Below are positions 1 through 11,973 of a DNA stretch of 64,000 nt, in pieces (positions within the stretch are counted from its first letter, which is position 1; each line of letters opens with the position of its first letter). The notes under the pieces were generated by a model. The model worked only from the letters and a program-made list of their open reading frames with translations, was not told the origin of the DNA and ran no database searches. The position numbers and the translations under genes were made by a program. This DNA comes from Aricia agestis. Its lineage: Eukaryota > Arthropoda > Insecta > Lepidoptera > Lycaenidae. The stretch covers positions 9,900,501 through 9,964,500 of the forward strand of contig NC_056423.1 of NCBI RefSeq assembly GCF_905147365.1, given 5' to 3'.

Positions 1-70
1 CACACAGACGGACGGACGACAGACAGACAGATAAACTCTCGCACTTATAATATTAGTATGGAAGTATGAT
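1..70. repeat. End of a Helitron-like element, cut by window edge
   Basis: The first 70 bases hold a run of CAGA/GACG-type short repeats followed by a 'cacttataatattagtatgg' end. The same ending occurs at 41525, 44260 and 61320. This is the usual end of Lepidoptera Helitron-like units; the rest lies outside the window. Confidence 0.55.
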
Positions 71-339
71 TGGGGTTAGTCATCAAATGATCATGATATA
101 AATAAGATTTTATCATAATTAAAAACAATGAATTAAAATCAGAACAGTTTCTGCCTTTGTTTGCAAAAAGGTTTCCCAGATTCGAAATGATTAATCCAAT
201 CATTAGAGCGCTAAAAACTTAGTCATCGGAAGCAATTAAATATACATTTAGTAAAAAATAAAGCCTACATATTTTGTACATTTTACAGATAGAAAAAATA
301 AGCAAAATAGTCGTCTACATTTAAGACGTGGGGATGTGA

Positions 340-628
340 TTGGGAGCCAGTAGCCACCACGGAAGATCTTCCGAGTTCTGACCGAGCGAGGTGGTAAGCT
401 CCGGTTAGGCTGAAGGCTGAAGCCTGAACCCACTAAATTTTCAGCTGTCGCACCGCCGTACAGAGAAAAATTCGAAAGCGCGATGCAGAGGCCGTACCAC
501 GAAACCGTTTTGTGACTCAAACAATCGTAATCGAGAATGCCGCCTCCTACTCTAACAATCGTGAAATGACGTTGTTAGAGCAGGACGCGGCATTCTCAAC
601 CGATTGTTTGAGTCTCAAAACGGTTTCG
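340..628. repeat. Dispersed repeat (340-525) joined to a foldback element (500-628)
   Basis: Bases 345-520 (GGAAGATCTTCCG, then a GACCGAGCGAGGT core) have a diverged relative at 51935-52070. At 500-628 two arms starting CGAAACCGTTTTGTGACTC pair with each other over most of their length, giving a foldback MITE. The 90-residue minus-strand open frame over this stretch is not a gene. Otherwise 70-1260 shows nothing I recognise. Confidence 0.5.
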
Positions 629-1261
629 TAGTAGGCCTATAGGTCAGTGCGGTCTTTTCGGTGGGGCGAGCGAACCCGGTATTCGTAATCAGTAATCACT
701 AATCAGTTATCAGACGGGTCGTTGCTGACGAGAATCATTCTCATTTTTCATAGTTTCCATTGCCCATCCATCGCAAATGAGAGATCACCTCCAGCCGATA
801 GCGAGTTCGCACACCCCACCAAAGAGACCTAAAAATCAAACATTACCTTCCATTTTTGCCATGCTAAAGTTGTGCGTAGGCCATACTAAAATAAGTCATG
901 TGCGATTTGCAGAATCAATGTGTCCGTCGCGTGTTCCCACCATTACGTATGACCCAATTAGAGGAAAATTAAAACAATAAGAGCGGAGTCAATGACCGCG
1001 ACACAACATAGCTTATCTATTGCCATATTAATCAAACAATACGCTTTTTGTATCGCATAATAAAGTCGTAATGTGGTTTAACTAGTATGATTTTCCTTGA
1101 AACTCGATTTGAATGAAATTTTGTATGACTATGAATGAAACTACGATTTAAATTTTGCTAAAATCGAACCAACGACAAGACAAGAGCACAAATTACTTTG
1201 AAAATGTAAAGCAGTTATGCCCGTTTTAGTGTGGTGTATTTAAAAAGTATTTGCGAGTTAT

Positions 1262-1744
1262 CGATACTAATATTATAAAGCGGAAGAGTTGTTTGTTTGT
1301 TTGAACGCACTAATCTCAGAAACTACTGGTCCGATTTGAAAAATTATTTCAGTGTAAGATAGCCCATTTATCGAGGAAGGCTATAGGGTATATTTTATCA
1401 CGCTAAAACTAATAGGAGCTAAGAAATAGAGCAAAATGTGGAAAATACCAAGGGAAATTATTTGAAAGGGCTTATCTCACGAACTACTGTGACTGACTGA
1501 CTGATTGACATAGTGATCTATCAACGCACAGCCCAAACCACTGGACGGATCGGGCTGAAATTTGGCATGAAGGTAGATGTTATGACGTAGGCATCCGCTA
1601 AGAAAGGATTTTGATAAATTCCAACCCCAAGGGGTCCAAATAGGGGATGAAAGTTTGTATATAATAATACTTCTTAACGCGAGCGAAGCCGCGGGCAAAA
1701 GCTCGTATCTAATATACTCGGGCGAAGCCGCACGGAACGTCTAG
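1262..1744. mobile_element. Helitron-like non-autonomous element
   Basis: It opens with 'atactaatattataaagcgg' and ends with GCGAAGCCGC hairpins at 1682-1735 followed by CGTCTAGT. Internal text (CTACTGGTCCGATTTG) recurs in inverse orientation at 13675-14322. It has no coding capacity. It directly abuts the larger related copy that starts at 1746. Confidence 0.6.
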
Positions 1745-1745
1745 T

Positions 1746-2636
1746 CTACACTACTATTATAAAGAGGAAAGATTTGATTGTTTGTTTGTCTTGAATAGGC
1801 TCCGAAACTACTGGACCGATTTGAAAGATTCTTTTACCATTGGAATCCTACATTAATTCTGCTGAACATATGCTAAATTTTATTTTGGAAAAAAATAGGG
1901 TTCCGTAAGATATTTGAGATTTTCGGATGCAAGGTGTAAAAAAACCACCAGAAATAATACTTTTTTCGCGTACGCTGCCTAAACTATATAAGATAGAACC
2001 ATAAAATGTTCTAAGTAATTGTAGATCTTTTAAATATCTACAAAAAAGTCCGCGACACTCTATACCTATCTATGTTTTACCATATATTGTACCATTTTTT
2101 TATTAAAAAATCTTGAAATGTTTTTGGACTACATTTAAATGCCTTTATTTTACTCATGGCGTTAATTCTTATCAAAATAAATTATTTCATTACTAAGTAC
2201 AGTTAATGTACCTAGATAATATTTGGTCTTTGAATGATTAAAATTGGACGTTTGGTTTTAATGTTATGGCGAAATTAAAATATTACGATTTTAATTTCGC
2301 CATAACATTAAATTGCGATGCTGCACGTTGCGAATTGGGCGTCGTCAAGGCGCGCCGCGCGGGTGTGCTCGCCCGGAGAGTCCACGTAAATATTAATTAT
2401 TATTACCTCGATCATGGGAATCGCAGACACAATAGATTTATATAATAGTTATGCGACAGCCGGGTGCCGCTTCATTGATGGGATAATAATATTATAGTGC
2501 TTCATTAATTCATTACGTTTAGTGTAAACCATTTTTATGTTCTGCTTAACATAAAGATTGACTAAGAAATAAAGATTGAAAATAAATTATTTAAAAATCA
2601 ATGTCCACCCGTGCGAAGCCGGGGCGGGCCGCTAGT
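1746..2636. mobile_element. Helitron-like element, large copy 1
   Basis: It starts 'ctacactactattataaaga' and ends in a GCGAAGCCGGGGCGGG hairpin then CTAGTAG. Almost the whole length aligns with 62273-63218, apart from small indels, so the two ends of the window carry copies of the same ~0.9 kb element. It includes the internal motif CCCGGAGAGTCCACGTAAAT. Classification rests on the ends and lack of inverted repeats; no RepHel gene is present. Confidence 0.6.
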
Positions 2637-3070
2637 AGACAATAAAAATGTGGTATCACTTTTTCCGCACGCTATTATTCCTAATTGTTTCAAGATAATG
2701 CTATTCGGCTATTTGATAGGACCCAGAGTGGATACAAGCTATAGATATTAATGTTGGATTTAAATAGCAATTCTCTTGCACTTTACCCTGCGCAATATGC
2801 ACATAGCACACAATATGACAATTACATTAACAATAAACATCCTTGTTTGGATTGTGGATTAAAATAGCTTATAGCTCCCCTTTTCATCAGTTGCTTGGGG
2901 GAAGAACTAGCATTTATAATACGAGTATTGTTTTAGAATTCGGTAGCTTGTAACTTTTTTATATCGCAAAAATTCATTGCCGGGATAAAAAGGTATCCTA
3001 TTTCCTTTTCCCGGGACTCAAATTATCTCCATACTATATTCAGTTCTGTAGCTCTACCATGAGTTTAAAG

Positions 3071-3205
3071 CTATTTTTCGATACTCGATACCGACTACCG
3101 TAAATTTTTAGTATGGCAAATTGTACAGTGCCTCTAGCGGTCACTTGCGGGACTAAAACGCCATACTAAATATTTACGTAGTCGGTATCGAGTATCGATA
3201 AATAG
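3071..3205. repeat. Foldback MITE
   Basis: The left arm TTTTCGATACTCGATACCGA and the matching right arm ending TATCGATAAATAG form an inverted repeat of about 50 bp per arm around a short centre. It is non-coding. Confidence 0.6.
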
Positions 3206-3574
3206 GTACTATAGCAGGGATCACAGATTAGTTACGCTCGGGGTCCGTTTTAAGAAATAAAATGACCTCCGCGGTCCGCACATTAAAAAAAAAAAGAGTC
3301 AATTTTTGTTGCTACATGTTCATCAGTATGTCGAGAGTCGAGACTGACAGAAAGGCCGACTCTATCCAAAGTGTTATAGTGGTTTATAGTGTACATTCTT
3401 TAACAATTCGAGTGCACATACAAGGTGTCATGTATTGTGAAGCCATAACAAGTTGTATGACGTTGGCCATTGTGCGTTGCACTGTAAGTATCCGGTGCAT
3501 AATCTCATTTTCCTATCGAAAACGTCTTATTGTGTAGGAGAATCAATTGACTGAGCTAAGAGGTACTGTGTAAA

Positions 3575-3709
3575 CCTGTTTCACCACTTCCTGATAAGTG
3601 CCGGATAGGCTATCCACCACTTAAATTGACAGATAGAGTATGGAGAATCTGTCAAAAAAGTTGTGGATAGCCTATGCGGCACTTTATCACGAAGTGGTGA
3701 AACAGGCCC
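3575..3709. repeat. MITE family A, copy 1
   Basis: Inverted arms CCTGTTTCACCACTTCCTGA / rc at the right end flank a short A/T-rich core. Two more copies lie at 61724-61862 (full length) and 45847-45928 (right half only). Confidence 0.65.
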
Positions 3710-4573
3710 TAATACTATTTAAATTAATTTGTCTGTTACCTCTACAAGTCTACACCTATAAACCGCAAAAAGCTTAAGTTCCGGGATAGTTTAGAATCTA
3801 GATTCTAGAAAAAATTACGATTCCCGCACGATAAACGAATTTCGGTGAAACAAAGTTGTTGAACAATGAACCTATAATTTGGTGACAGAACAGAGAAATT
3901 CGGCCATTGACCTTTTGCTGATCTTTTTTACTCGCACATGAAAACACTGGTATTACTTTTCCACGCACGACGCATACGTTTATTACGTTATACTGTATAC
4001 AAGTCTATAGTATACTGGCAATATTTTGATGAAAGAGACAATCAGCTCCTTAATAATTTCTTTCTAACCAACGACCGGACTCTATATATTTTTGCACAAA
4101 ATGTATTATGTAGTTACATATTTCATAAAATATGTTAAAGATTTCTCTAGTGTCTAGAGCAGCCTTTCCCAAAAGTGGGCGATAACGCCCCCTTGTGGGC
4201 GCTGAAGATCTAAGGGGGACGGTGTGGGACCCAGAAAAAAATGGTGGCGTTGTGTAGAGGCTTGGGGGGTGATTTATTTCATCAGGATGCATTTGAAATT
4301 GAAACAATGGGGGTGCTAAAATATAATTTGTAATTAAAGTGGGCCGTAGACAAAATAAGTTTGGGAACCTCTGGTATACAGTCTAGAGTTCTTAACAATA
4401 ATCTTCTACGAAATGAATAGTGTATCTTTTTACAAACATTGATATAAAAAACCGATGTGCAAAGTAATTACACAATTAACCGACTCAGTAAGGCGTGTAT
4501 AATTGTTTGTATCGGCGCGCCTGATGCGCTAACTGTACGTAATGGTGTTTTCACTGTAATTGATGTTTGTTAT

Positions 4574-4812
4574 GCTAAGTACTCACATACGGTTTTGCTC
4601 GATAGTTTTACTCCAAATCGAGTAACAATTACTGTGTTGACCGCAAAACTCACAGCTCGCAGGCTCGCATCGAGCCGGCTCAATGGAATTAAATGTATCG
4701 ATTTGGATTAAAACTATCGAGCAATGCTGAATGTGTGGACGAAAGCCGGAGCCGCGGGTTTTGCTTGACGTAATATTGCTCGATCGAGCAAAACCGTATG
4801 TGAGTACTTAGC
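4574..4812. repeat. MITE family B, copy 1
   Basis: The ends are inverted copies of GCTAAGTACTCACATACGGT, with a second inverted motif CTCGATAGTTTT inside. A shorter copy with the same ends lies at 13308-13488. The 84-residue open frame over it is not coding. Confidence 0.7.
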
Positions 4813-5100
4813 ATTAGCTGTTACCCTTTCCCGCAACTACTGAACGGATTTCGATGAAATTCGGTATGATAGATGTTAGGCTCAATTCACACTGGGGCAG
4901 ACTCGAACCGCGCTACCATACTTTCATACCGGGTACTTAAATACATAATCGTAAATTATAAAACAATAGTGATGATTGATTAATATTCTGCCGGCAAAAA
5001 ACGTGACGAGTCGCAACGCTTTAACTCTACTCCAGTGAGTTGAGCCACAGAATATATACTAGTAGTACCAAGTTGAGCCTTAAAATTGGACAATCCTATA

Positions 5101-5560
5101 CTGCGGGGCTAAAATGGTCGCTTTGAAGAATCATGATATGAATCATAATATGATTCATTTTTCTAAAATCGCAAAATGCAACTCTGCTTGCAATTCATTT
5201 CTGTATTTTTGTGCTGATTTGACATTTGTCAGTTTGACAGTTTTGACAATTCATTTGCTGAATTGATTGAGAGGAATTGCTAAATGTGACCATTTTAGCC
5301 CTGCTGTACTCGGCGGTCATTGACTCCCTGTCAAAAAACTTGTATTTTATTGTCAATCGGTTTACAGTTACAGGCTTTATTTGAACGTGGCGAGAAAAGG
5401 AACTAAACTCTTCTATCATACAAAAACGTCATTTTTGATTTGACATGTGTTTGACAGTTCCCCTTTTCTAATAAAGCCTTGTCGAACTGTATATAGAAAA
5501 TGACAAGTTTTTGACAGGGAGTCAATGACCGCTACCGCCATGTTTCGCCGAGTACAGTAT
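5101..5560. repeat. Two adjoining MITEs (5101-5303 and family C, 5304-5560)
   Basis: The first has ends CTGCGGGGCTAAAATGGTC / GACCATTTTAGCCCTGC. The second begins where it stops and has ends CTGTACTCGGCGG / CGCCGAGTACAG, with inner arms GTCATTGACTCCCTGTCAAA. Family C recurs at 30122-30309, where the flanking bases suggest a TA target as in Tc1/mariner, and as a diverged relative at 34530-34830. Confidence 0.65.
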
Positions 5561-5700
5561 TAGCCTAATAAACGAATGCCGAAAATGGGGTCTGCTTGGA
5601 AAAGTCGAAAGCAGAAATTTTAACGTTGGTACTTTGTTTAGAGTAGTTAGGAGATAAACATACTAAAAGTCCTGACCCCTCCGAGGTGAGCCCGAGGGAG

Positions 5701-5725
5701 GGGGGGGGGGGGGGGGGGGGGGGGG
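5701..5725. repeat. Uninterrupted poly-G tract
   Basis: Twenty-five G residues in a row follow a GGGAG block. The surrounding DNA is AT-rich. It could form a G-quadruplex, and its printed length may not be exact because such runs are hard to sequence. Confidence 0.8.
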
Positions 5726-5917
5726 CAAAGAAGGTCCCGTTTCTTGGTTTTTTGCTTACTCATCAAAAACGGTGCTTCGTACGAAATTCTCTTCTACTAC
5801 ATAATAAAAGCTAATTAAATTCTCGACAATTTCGTCCTTTATACTTTGTATCTATCTCCAATCATTGCCTCGCTATGAGCTTCTAAAATTGACCGATTTT
5901 CAAAAGTGTGTTTTTTC

Positions 5918-6008
5918 CTGACCGTCTGTCTGTCCATCTGTCTGTCCGTCTGTTTGTTCGTCTGTCTGTCCGTCTCTCTGTCCTTCTGTATGTCCGTCTG
6001 TCTGTCTC
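5918..6008. repeat. CTGT/CCGT microsatellite
   Basis: An imperfect run of CTGT and CCGT units on the plus strand, the type of tract often found next to Helitron-like ends in Lepidoptera (compare 10030-10060 and 41470-41505). Confidence 0.7.
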
Positions 6009-6638
6009 CAGGCTGAAACTCAAGAACGATAATAGCGAGAGAGTTGAAATTTTCAGAGATTATGTATTTCTATTGCCGCTATAACAATAAATACTAAAAA
6101 CAAAATAAATTAAATATTTTAGGGGGGCTCTCATACAACAAAATAATTTAATTAGCTTTAGTAGCCTGTATGTTATTAGTAGATATTTGATTTTTTGATT
6201 GACACCCTTCAAAACCGCAGGCCTCTGCTGACTACTTTTACGGAAATATTAGAGCCCACTGGAATAGTAGTTATTTATGCTAGGAGAAACGGGAACAGCT
6301 AGTCTCTTTATTCACATGATACTAAACCGTAAAACTGTGTAATCTACTGTTGCACTTAAAACCCATAAACAAGATTTAAAACATTATCTTACAAGCACTT
6401 ACAAACCACTCAAAAAAGTGTTAACTATTTTAATTTGTGATAGCAGTCTTATATTCAAGATTAAAATTAATTAACTAGCAATTATTTATTAAAAACAAAA
6501 AAATATATATATTTAATTATTACCTTGACGAAAATAGTATACCAGCATGTATTAAGGACATTACAATGAGGTTTTACTAAATTATATTTACACAACAAGT
6601 CATTTAAACTAAGCAATTGATAGTTATGGTGCAGTTAT

Positions 6639-6953
6639 ACGTGGAAGAGCCATGCTTTGGCACGAATGGGCCGGCTCGACCGGAGAAATACCACGTTCTC
6701 ACAGAAGTCCGGCGTGAAACAGCGCTTGCGCTGTGTTTCGCCGAGTGAGTGAGTTTACCGGAGGCCCAATCCCCTACTCTATTCTCTTCCCTACCCTCCC
6801 CTATTACCCTATTCCCTATTAAAAGGCCGGCAACGCACTTGCAGCTCTTCTGATGATGCGAGTGTCCATGGGCGACGGAAGTTGCTTTCCATCAGGTGAC
6901 CCGTTTGCTCGTTTGCCCCCTTATTTCATAAAATAAAAAAAAGTTGCCTTGCA
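6639..6953 (+). mobile_element. SINE, copy 1
   Basis: The element begins ACGTGGAAGAGCCATGC, contains a GGCTCGACCGG segment that could serve as a pol III B box, has a CCCTA-rich middle, and ends GACCCGTTTGCTCGTTTG with an A-rich tail. Full or partial copies lie at 20035-20140 (-), 38086-38420, 47203-47466 (-) and 49691-50207. Confidence 0.75.
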
Positions 6954-7172
6954 AAAGGGTGAAGTCATAGCTCATACATTTTTATGTGAGTTTAGTATGA
7001 TAATATGAATCATAGTCATACTATGTAAAGGGTATTAAAGGGCCAAGCCACAACAACTGCGTTGCGGCGTTGTCGTATCGCAAAAAAAACCACAGCAGAG
7101 TTTATTTTGACGTCTCAATCTAATGTTGTGTTGACCCTTGGAATTAATAAATAAAAAAATGATGCTCCTCAC

Positions 7173-8682
7173 CTTTTTATGGCTTCAATCTGCTTGTTAG
7201 GCGGTAGCTCGACCGCAGTGAACAGTTGCATCTCCCCTTCCCGTCCGAACACACCACCGGGGATTTTCCTACAGAAGTAGGGGTAGCTTGTGTTTAGGTC
7301 AAAAATACAACATAATACCTGCTGTATTTCTAATCTCTAAAAATTTATTTTGATCATGTGAACATACTTTAATTTAACATATTAAACTTTCGCATTGCAT
7401 TATAATTAAACTTTTTAATCGGGACTTAACGCGACTTATTTAAGTAGTAATGCTACTACGAGTACATACTTTTTCTCGACGTTTCGAAAAGTATGTACTC
7501 GTAGTAGCATTACTACTTAAATAAGTCGCGTTAAGTCCCGATTAAAAAGTTTAATTATACTTTAATTTAGCAAACATGGTATGGTCTATAGGAGTAAACC
7601 ATTGAGTAGGCTACATTTTACTGTATTTTGACTTTTGAGCTAACATTGGATTGGGATTGTGAAGCCTGAACACTTTATAAACTTTAAATACTACATACCT
7701 AAGAAATTTCTTCAGCACACTAGCAATAGTGTACACGGAGTAGTTGTCTACGTTCACAAGTCTGCCCGTCTGCAGGAAGTGTATCAGCTTCTTCATGGCC
7801 CCCTGGTGTCCGGGAGCTCGGAAAACATCTCGACGTAGAGGCGCTTCTTTGTTTAGCTTCAATATCAGCACCTATGAGGATAACTTTGATCAGACAAAGG
7901 CAAACAAAAAATAGGGGACATTTAATTTTTTCACGACAAGATTTTATTAAATAGAATGCAGTGGCCATAAATTCTAATTCGTAAAGATTTTAACAATTTT
8001 TGGTTACTTTATTTGCAAGCACACAAGGAAAGCACACATTTGGCATGATAAAAACTATCCTATATATCTTTCCAGGACTCAAAGTACTATGATATAATAG
8101 AATGTCAAATATTTGATCAATATTAATATTCAATTTCATTTCAATTTTATTAATTTTCAATTCAATGTAAGCTATCCGTAGGTATCACAGCATTCATGCA
8201 AAAAAATTGTTTCAACAGTGAGTTTAACTCAATATTTTTTTGTTTTAGATAATGATAAATTATCTAAAATAAAAAAATATTGAGTTTTATTTAAGTATCT
8301 ATATATTTTTATTTATCATATTAATATCATAAAAAAAAGTTGCGTGTCTACACTCTACTAGACCTTCTGTAAAGGTAATTGATGATGTGAAGCTAAATAA
8401 TTCCTAAGCAAGCAACACTTTTTACTATCGTAAAAATATATTTAATAAATAGGAACATACATTTAAAATGGGAAAACCTCTTAGGATTATATGAATATAG
8501 AACGGTATACTAACAAGTAGAGGTCCGGGAATATCGTCTTTACACACTTCATGTAAGGGAACACCAAACTTCACTTTTTCCAGTCTCCTGGGGTAAGGAA
8601 GCGAATTCGGGTGGCCGCAAGAAGTAACTACATTACTTAAAGTGGCCGCCCGTCTGTGCATCCGCCTCGCCCAATTACTCAT
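7173..8682 (-). CDS. RhoGAP-domain protein, N-terminal part (gene continues past the left edge)
   Basis: Three coding exons are visible: 8682-8515, 7871-7699 and 7268-7173, joined at GT/AG sites with phases 0 and 2 that agree. They encode 145 residues. The short leader is followed by a RhoGAP domain from about residue 38: FGVPLHEVC, then VFRAPGHQG holding the expected arginine finger, then SVYTIASVLKKFLRKIPGGVFG. RhoGAP domains speed GTP hydrolysis by Rho-family GTPases. The rest of the domain and the stop codon were not found in 1-7172, so the gene most likely continues beyond the window across a repeat-filled intron. I cannot assign it to a named RhoGAP. The start at 8682 gives an unusually short N-terminus, so a longer isoform is possible. 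Confidence 0.82.
7401..7559. repeat. Near-perfect palindrome inside the RhoGAP intron
   Basis: Arms of about 73 bases starting TATAATTAAACTTTTTAATC appear identical in inverse orientation around a short centre (TCTCGACGTTTCG). It lies between RhoGAP exons 2 and 3. This is a foldback MITE with no visible decay. Confidence 0.8.
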
Positions 8683-9097
8683 GATTATCTTCCTTTTTAA
8701 TCAAGATGCGGGCCCGAAAACTTAAAAGCGATATCTAGCTAATGACAAAAATTTCGTCGACGACACTCAATCACTGTTTATTCCGCACATTCTTTAGCAC
8801 TATCATTGTTGTTATATTTATTTCCACCCTCGGACTCATTAGAAATATTATTACTGTCGGCAAGCATCGTCTCGATTCGAAAGAAAAAAAAGATTTTCAC
8901 TATATTCGAATTTATGGACTGTTTTTCCTCGCTGGGGTTATTATCAAACACAAATGCACTGCACTTTATCACAACAAATAAATTAAAGATGAATATTTGC
9001 TATAAATATTCCTTGTTTCACACGACACGGCTGTTGTATTCGGCAAAGAGTACTATTGACGCGGCCATATTGTAACAAGAAAAATGACGAATGGAGA

Positions 9098-9814
9098 CAG
9101 TGTTGCCAACTATTCAAAACGTTTTCCCCCTAAAGCATCTTCAAACCCACTAAATTTCAACAAAAACTCCCCAAAAAATCAAAATACATATTTAAAATTT
9201 CTTGCGGTATGTTCTACTAAGCGCTCAAAACGCTGAAATACACCTTCAAAAGGCCAAACAAACAAACAGGCCGGCAGTTTTTAAATACTTCAATCTTTCT
9301 TTTTTTCATTACATACAATGACAACAAATATAATAATCTGTCAGCTTCCTGTTAGCTGGCACGACTCAAAAGACTATAGCGACATGTGCTTTGTGCGGCA
9401 GTTCCATCTTAAAGGTGGCTTTCGGATCTATACCGCGAGCGACCGCGACCGGTAAAAAATCAAATAAAATGCTACTTTATGACATAGAATATAGGTATCA
9501 TTTTCTACTGACATTTACGTGGCGAGTTGGCGACCCATGCTGCCGCCGGCGCGGCGGCGGCGTAAAAGCTAGTGATTGAGTAAAATGAAACCTATAGCCT
9601 ATGTCATAAAGTGGTATTTCGTTTGAATTTTCGTCCGTCGGGGTCGCTCGCCGCAAAGTTCCGAGCCACTTTAAGGTTGTTATTAAAAAAATATTCCATT
9701 CTTCAAAATTTTTATCCCCAAAAATATCCCCAAAATATTTTACCCTCTAAAAACCCACTAAATTTATTTTTTCCCACTAAATTTAGTGGGAAATCCCCAT
9801 AGTTGGCAACACTG
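9098..9814. mobile_element. hAT-type non-autonomous element with nested MITE
   Basis: The ends are CAGTGTTGCCAACTAT and its inverse, and the element is flanked by an exact 8 bp duplication, AATGGAGA (9090-9097 and 9815-9822). Both are hallmarks of the hAT superfamily. A second inverted-repeat element with ends CTTAAAGGTGGC / GCCACTTTAAGG sits inside at 9408-9676. No transposase is encoded. Confidence 0.85.
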
Positions 9815-9993
9815 AATGGAGACAGCGCAATGTCATTGTCAATTGTCAGCTGTCAAATGGTTCGACAGCTTTACCTTTTTATTCAAAGTCATTTAAAGTA
9901 AAGATCCTTATCATATTATTCGTGTCTTCTGAAAAAATCCCTAAATCTTGGCTGGAGCGTTCATCCCTCTTCCTGAACCACGCCTGCAAATCT

Positions 9994-10170
9994 ATACTCT
10001 ATACTAATATTATAAATGCGAAAGTATCTCTGTCTGTCTGTCTGTCTCGCTTTCACGCCAAAACTACCGAACCGACTGTAATGAAATTTTGTATACAGAT
10101 AGTCTAAAGCCTGAAGAAAGGACATAGGCTACTTTTTTACTGGAAAAAAGGGTTGTAAGGGGGTGAAAAT
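9994..10170. mobile_element. Helitron-like fragment
   Basis: 'ctatactaatattataaatg' is followed by a CTGT run and the text AAACTACCGAACCGACTG, the usual order in Lepidoptera Helitron-like ends. The other end is not clear. Confidence 0.5.
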
Positions 10171-10268
10171 ACGAAAATTTGTTCAATTAAGTTAGTTCCA
10201 AAAATTCATACTAGATGGCGCCGTGCGTCTCTTACGTCGCGCTAACGCTTGCCCAACATCTTTCTGTA

Positions 10269-10711
10269 ATGTCGGCTGTACACTCTCGGGCGAGAGTTTC
10301 GTGCAAGAGCCCCTTGCCCGAGTGCGATCATGTACATTCTCGCTTAGTTCAATCGCAGTTATGAACTCAGAGAAGATGGACCATTATTTTTCTCTATGCA
10401 TCGAAAGATATCATTGTAATCCAAAGATCTATAATCAAATTTTATTTTATTTCTCACAGATAATGACTGATAATAACGTTTATTATTGTTATTTTTCTGT
10501 TCTGCACTGTCTAGCGGCGCTACTAGTAGTGAAAAACGCTAGAGTGTACAGTAATGCACTCGCTTTCCTCGCGAGACCCTTTGTCTCGGGCGCAAAATAC
10601 CGACACCGGACCGAGAGGGTCCAAGACAGGCGAGACGAGGCGAGCGCACCCATTTACACTCTCGCACTCGGGCCGCCTCGCTGTGTCTCGGCGAGAATGT
10701 ACAACCGACAT
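10269..10711. repeat. GC-rich inverted-repeat element
   Basis: ATGTCGGCTGTACACTCTCG at the left pairs imperfectly with CGAGAATGTACAACCGACAT at the right. The interior is unusually GC-rich and produces long chance open frames on both strands, including one of 181 codons. From 10712 to 11960 I see only AT-rich DNA with scattered TGTCAA-type motifs and no gene. Confidence 0.55.
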
Positions 10712-11973
10712 AAGAGGTGGTATCATCATACCTACATTCGATTGTTATTTCTTTTTTACGTTATTTAATAAGTCAGTACTTTATATTATATACAGTGACG
10801 TAACCTTAAACCTATCAATGATAAATAGTTTATGGGTAAAGTTGTGTAATTAGGGGGCTAAATAAGCTTTAAAATTTGGCATAAAATATAAAGTTTAATT
10901 TAAAAAAATGAAATATTATGTGCACACTGCACAGCTGTTTTGATTTAAGGGGTACCAGGGTTTTTTTTTTATAAAAGCTTTTGACACCAATTTTGTTGAC
11001 ATCGCGCGCTATAAACTGAAGTCCACGCAGACGAAGTCGCGGGCAACAGCTATTAGAGGTATATACTTCAATATTATAAGAGGCGTACCACAATAGACAT
11101 AACAACCAGTAGTTCGACTGCTAAGAAACGGACAGGTTTCAATATCTGCCAAATTGGATTCTGACAATTTTAATCACATGTGCCAAAACACAAACAACAA
11201 TACGACCAAAGAGGAACACGTCCAGCGAATATGTCATAGTTTTAAATTCGTAGGTAACAATTTAACATATTTATAATACGTCAAAATTAAAAATTTCAAC
11301 ATCTGTTCTAAGTCGACATACTCTATAATTCTGTCTACTCTGGCAGTACTGACGAATTGACAACATTTCAAAATTTTAACATGGCTTTTTTATTATTTTA
11401 TATGAAAGTAGACTTAAAATAAGGCGACACGTGTTTCTTGCTTTTTCACAAATATGTTTTTATGATACCTAAAAAATAGATTTTAATCCTTCGTATTCTA
11501 AAGAGACGTAAGCGCCAAGTGACGTCATACTTACGTCTGAACGGTTAATTCCATTACACTTTAACAAAAGAAAAAATCTGTCAATGTAAGTTTGTTACGT
11601 TTATTATGACGTCTGTCAATGTCATCGTCAACCTGGAGGATAGGTAACCAATGAGGTAATGTTATTTTTTAGAAATGTCAGTGTTGACAGGTGGTTGACA
11701 GTGACGTTTTTGTTTTTATGCTTCATGTTGTCTTTTTAAAACTATTTTACACCAGGCAAACAAACTGTATGATATTATGCCGTAAGTATGACGTCACAGC
11801 GTATTTTTCAGTTTTTATTTATTTTCTCAGTAAATAAGCAATATAAAAATTTTTTGAATATTTTTTTGATATCAGGAGAAGAAACTAAAGAAACGGTATT
11901 TTTTATTTTAAGGCTTAAAAATTTTGAAATGTTGTCAAAAGGGCGTTCGCTGCGTTGCCCAACTTTATTTTAA

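Noticed and set aside
10223..10768. 181-codon open frame, plus strand
   Set aside because: It lies over a GC-rich inverted-repeat element with no recognisable domain, and open frames exist on the other strand too.
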